Shown here: piece by piece, positions 7,321 to 9,538 of the stretch
How the letters are laid out: each line of letters starts with the position of its first letter
Position numbering within the stretch: position 1 is the first letter of the stretch
NCBI GenBank assembly: GCA_009923475.1
Contig: RFTM01000040.1
Coordinates: 1 to 9,538, forward strand
Direction of reading: 5' to 3'
Source: Gammaproteobacteria bacterium
GTDB taxonomy: Bacteria; Pseudomonadota; Gammaproteobacteria; Steroidobacterales; Steroidobacteraceae
DNA: 9,538 nucleotides
The notes under the pieces: model-generated
What the model saw: the letters and a program-made list of their open reading frames with translations, nothing else
Told to the model about the DNA's origin: nothing
The model's database searches: none
Position numbers and translations under genes: made by a program

Positions 7321-9232
7321 TCACCACCGGCAACCACACGGCGCTCGCGTCCTTGCCGCCGAAGCGCACGGTCTGCGTCGCCTTCTTGTAGGCGCCCGCG
7401 GGCGCATCAAAGATCGAGGGCACCCAGGTCTGGGGGTTGCGGTCGTAGAGCGGGTAGAGGCTCGACTGCACCTGCACCATGATGCGGTGCCCCGGCAGGA
7501 ACACGTGGTTCACGTCGGGCAGCGACCAACCGAAGGTGTAGGTCTTGCCGGGCACGAGCGCCGCGGGCGTGCTGAAGCCGTGCACATAACGGCCGCGGAA
7601 GATCTCGATGCCGATGCCGAGCTGGTAGCCGGGCAGGCCGGAGGGCGCGCTCTGCTCCGGGGGATAGACATCGATCAGCTTGACCACCCAGTCGCTGTCC
7701 TCGCCGGTGGTGGCGGCGTGCAGTTCGACGCGCGGCGCGCCCTTGATGTGCACGGGCTGGTCGAGCACCGGCCCTGAATACGTGAGCACGTCGCCGCGCC
7801 CGTCGGCGAATCTTTGGTCCTGCACGAGCCAGGTGCGCCAGGCGTCGCCGTCCATGTGGACGGGGCGCGGGATGAAGGGCACGGGGCGGGCCGGGTCGGA
7901 GACATAGTCGTCGCTGCCGGCGGCGGCGGGCTTCTGGAACGACAGGCCCCGATCGCCGGTGAGGTAGAGCGGCGTCTCGGTGCCGGCCGGCCAACGCGCA
8001 TCGACCTCCCACTTGTTCGTGCCCGTGGCGTAGGTGACGGCGGCCGGCATCGCGGCGCAGGGCGCGGCGCGCGTCTTCAGGCGACAATCGAAGAACGGCT
8101 TGATCCACTGCAGGCGGAACTGCAGCGCGGTGTCGCCTTCGAACTTCAGCGGGCCGAGGCCGTAGCCTTCGTAGTTGGCGCCCGAATGCCGCCAAGGGCC
8201 GATGGCCAGCATGATCGGCGCGTCGGGCTGCGCGGCCTTGACGGCCTTGTAGACCGCGGGGCCGCCGTAGCTGTCTTCCTGGTCCCACTGGCCGAGCATC
8301 ACCAGCGTCGGCACGCTGAGCTTGCGCTTGGCCAGCAGCTTGTCGACGGCCTGCTCCTGCCAGTAACTGTCGTAGGCCGGGTGCTCCATGATCTTGCGCA
8401 CGGCGGGCAGCTGGTCGATGCCCCAGAAGCGCGCGAACGCGCCCGAAGAACCGGCATCGAGGTAGGTCTGGTACTCGTCGCCGGTGCCCACCGGCACCGA
8501 TCCACCGCCTTCCTTGACGGTCTGGCCGAGGTCGTAGTCGAAGCCGAAGGTGCGGAACGCGCCGTTGTGGAACCAGTCGTCGCCCATCCAGCCGTCGACC
8601 ATCGGGGACTGCGGAACGGCGGCCGCGAGCGCCGGATGCGGGTCGATCAGCGCCATCAGCGCCGTGAAGCCGAGGTAGCTCGAGCCGATGATGCCGACCT
8701 TGCCGTTGGACTCGGGCAGGTTCTTCACCAACCAGTCTATGGTGTCCCAGGTGTCGGTGGAGTGGTCGATGCCGGTCTTGTTGAGCGGTCCGCGCACCGG
8801 GCGGTTCATGACGTAGTCGCCTTCCGAGCGGTGCAGCCCGCGCACGTCCTGGTAGACGCGGATATAGCCGTCGTCCACGAACGGCGCGTCCATCAGCGGC
8901 AGGATCTCGCCGATCTTCTGGCTGCGGTTGCGGCTGGTGGATTTGTCGGCATCGTAGGGCGTGCGGCTGAGCAGGATGGGCGCATCCCGCGTGCCCTTGC
9001 GGTAAACGATGACGGTGTAGAGCTTGACGCCGTCGCGCATCGCGACCATCTCTTCGCGACGCACGAAGTCGGCCTGCGGCCGCACCCACTCGTACCGCTC
9101 GACCTTGTCGTCGGTCATCGGGTCGAGCGGCTGGGGCGCCGCTGCCGGCGCCGCTGCCGGCGCCGCCGCTGCGGTCGATGCGCAGGCGGGGGCGAGTGCG
9201 AGGACCATCGCAGCGAGGGGTGTCGTGCGCAT
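7313..9232 (-). CDS. Secreted alpha-amino-acid ester hydrolase (CocE/NonD family, X-Pro dipeptidyl-peptidase S15 fold)
   Basis: A 639-residue protein with an N-terminal export signal (MRTTPLAAMVLALAPACAS) and an Ala/Pro linker to about residue 36, so it is probably periplasmic or secreted. The alpha/beta-hydrolase core has nucleophile S185 in GSSYLG, D317 in GQWDQED and H349 in GPWRHSG. The alpha-amino-acid ester hydrolase (AEH) carboxylate cluster, which binds the substrate amino group, is also complete: D219 in MVDGWMGDDWFHNGAFR, 34 residues after the serine, and E319/D320 right after the catalytic Asp. This spacing agrees with the Acetobacter and Xanthomonas enzymes as I recall them. The C-terminal jelly-roll includes RPVPFIPRP, DSDWVVKLIDVYP, NHVFLPGHRIMVQVQSS and PLYDRNPQTWVP. 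AEHs hydrolyse or transfer esters and amides of alpha-amino acids, including ampicillin- and cephalexin-type beta-lactams; the natural substrate is uncertain. The ATG at 9232 has GGAG six bases upstream and lies 21 bases after glgA, so the two may be co-transcribed. Confidence 0.93.
   Translation of the reverse strand: MRTTPLAAMVLALAPACASTAAAAPAAAPAAAPQPLDPMTDDKVERYEWVRPQADFVRREEMVAMRDGVKLYTVIVYRKGTRDAPILLSRTPYDADKSTSRNRSQKIGEILPLMDAPFVDDGYIRVYQDVRGLHRSEGDYVMNRPVRGPLNKTGIDHSTDTWDTIDWLVKNLPESNGKVGIIGSSYLGFTALMALIDPHPALAAAVPQSPMVDGWMGDDWFHNGAFRTFGFDYDLGQTVKEGGGSVPVGTGDEYQTYLDAGSSGAFARFWGIDQLPAVRKIMEHPAYDSYWQEQAVDKLLAKRKLSVPTLVMLGQWDQEDSYGGPAVYKAVKAAQPDAPIMLAIGPWRHSGANYEGYGLGPLKFEGDTALQFRLQWIKPFFDCRLKTRAAPCAAMPAAVTYATGTNKWEVDARWPAGTETPLYLTGDRGLSFQKPAAAGSDDYVSDPARPVPFIPRPVHMDGDAWRTWLVQDQRFADGRGDVLTYSGPVLDQPVHIKGAPRVELHAATTGEDSDWVVKLIDVYPPEQSAPSGLPGYQLGIGIEIFRGRYVHGFSTPAALVPGKTYTFGWSLPDVNHVFLPGHRIMVQVQSSLYPLYDRNPQTWVPSIFDAPAGAYKKATQTVRFGGKDASAVWLPVVKD
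9135..9164. repeat. Short in-gene tandem repeat (12-base unit) in the hydrolase leader
   Basis: GCTGCCGGCGCC occurs twice head to tail (9141-9152, 9153-9164), preceded by another GGCGCC (9135-9140). On the coding strand it encodes the Ala/Pro stretch AAAAPAAAPAAAP just after the signal peptide. The 12-base unit keeps frame, so copy-number change would alter only linker length. Confidence 0.75.
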
Positions 9233-9253
9233 CGTGGACTCCGTGGGTTTGGA

Positions 9254-9538
9254 TCAGCGCGTCAGCATCGAACGATAGAGCGCCATGTAGCGCGCGGCGG
9301 CGGCGGCCCAGCTGTGGTCGCGCGCCATCGCGGCCTGCTGCAGGGCGCGCCAGCGCGCGGGCTCGCGCAGCGTGAGGAGGGCGTGGCGGGCCGCGGCGAC
9401 CAGCGCATCCGCGCTTGCGGCGTCGAACGCGAAACCGGTCGCCTCGTCGACGGTGTCGGCGAGGCCGCCGACGCGGCGTACCAGCGGCAGGGTGCCGTAA
9501 CGCATGCCGTAGAGCTGCGTGAGGCCGCAGGGCTCGAA
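9254..9538 (-). CDS. glgA: Glycogen synthase (GT5), C-terminal fragment cut by the right edge
   Basis: The minus-strand frame enters at the right edge with [20 protein letters not shown], then [10 protein letters not shown], and ends at TGA 9256-9254, giving 94 visible residues. [16 protein letters not shown] is the conserved C-terminal nucleotide-sugar-binding segment of bacterial ADP-glucose glycogen synthase, with the E-x-x-x-G-L pattern of GT-B retaining glycosyltransferases. The end, [20 protein letters not shown], also matches the GlgA C-terminus (DFSW-x-x-A-A-x-x-Y-x-x-L-Y). The enzyme elongates alpha-1,4-glucan from ADP-glucose. Between GGLADTV and TGFAFD only three residues (DEA) occur where most GlgA proteins, as I recall, have about a dozen, so this loop looks shortened. 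It lies 21 bases upstream of the hydrolase gene on the same strand. Confidence 0.93.
   Translation of the reverse strand, partial: FEPCGLTQLYGMRYGTLPLVRRVGGLADTVDEATGFAFDAASADALVAAARHALLTLREPARWRALQQAAMARDHSWAAAAARYMALYRSMLTR

Noticed and set aside
7407..9089. A 560-codon minus-strand frame overlapping the hydrolase in another frame
   Set aside because: Its translation is Arg/Ala/Pro-rich and motif-free, while the alternate frame contains the full AEH signature.

Overview
The window is GC-rich, tightly packed bacterial DNA. It looks like a free-living proteobacterium, probably a gammaproteobacterium (Xanthomonadales, Nevskiales or Steroidobacterales type) or a betaproteobacterium. The reasons are a class I-beta glutamine synthetase with an adenylylation tyrosine, NtrB/NtrC directly behind it, a sigma-54/NtrC promoter laid out like that of enteric glnA, and a periplasmic alpha-amino-acid ester hydrolase of the Xanthomonas/Acetobacter kind. 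The taxonomic guess rests on gene content only. I see no tRNA, rRNA, CRISPR array, IS element, phage gene or attachment site.

Left part (1-2101), all on the minus strand and read right to left: a lipoprotein with an internally duplicated domain (2101-1532), a DCC/DUF393 thiol-disulfide-type protein (1504-1079), and a trimethylamine-methyltransferase-family (MttB-like) gene (986 to beyond the left edge). A 155-base divergent intergenic region (2102-2256) with two short perfect palindromes separates them from a plus-strand gene for an exported DUF3313-like protein. That gene (2257-2947) is split by a +1 frameshift at a TAA codon.

Centre (2948-7273), plus strand: a control region with two 17-bp NtrC-type sites 30 bp apart and a -24/-12 sigma-54 promoter, then glnA, ntrB (21 bp downstream) and ntrC (ATGA overlap). 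This is a compact nitrogen-control operon. NtrB phosphorylates NtrC under nitrogen limitation, and NtrC-P with sigma-54 RNA polymerase would drive the whole unit from the glnA promoter, so it is autoregulated.

Right part (7274-9538), minus strand and convergent with ntrC: a long hairpin (7273-7320) lies between the converging genes and probably acts as a terminator. Next is a 639-aa secreted alpha/beta hydrolase whose triad and carboxylate cluster match alpha-amino-acid ester hydrolases. Then, 21 bp upstream of it, comes the 3' end of glycogen synthase glgA, cut by the right edge.

Most of the window is recognisable housekeeping or accessory metabolism, and I do not see a convincing undescribed multi-gene system. 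The points most worth checking are the frameshifted DUF3313-like gene (pseudogene, sequencing error or programmed +1 shift), the complete AEH active-site signature, and the duplicated-domain lipoprotein.
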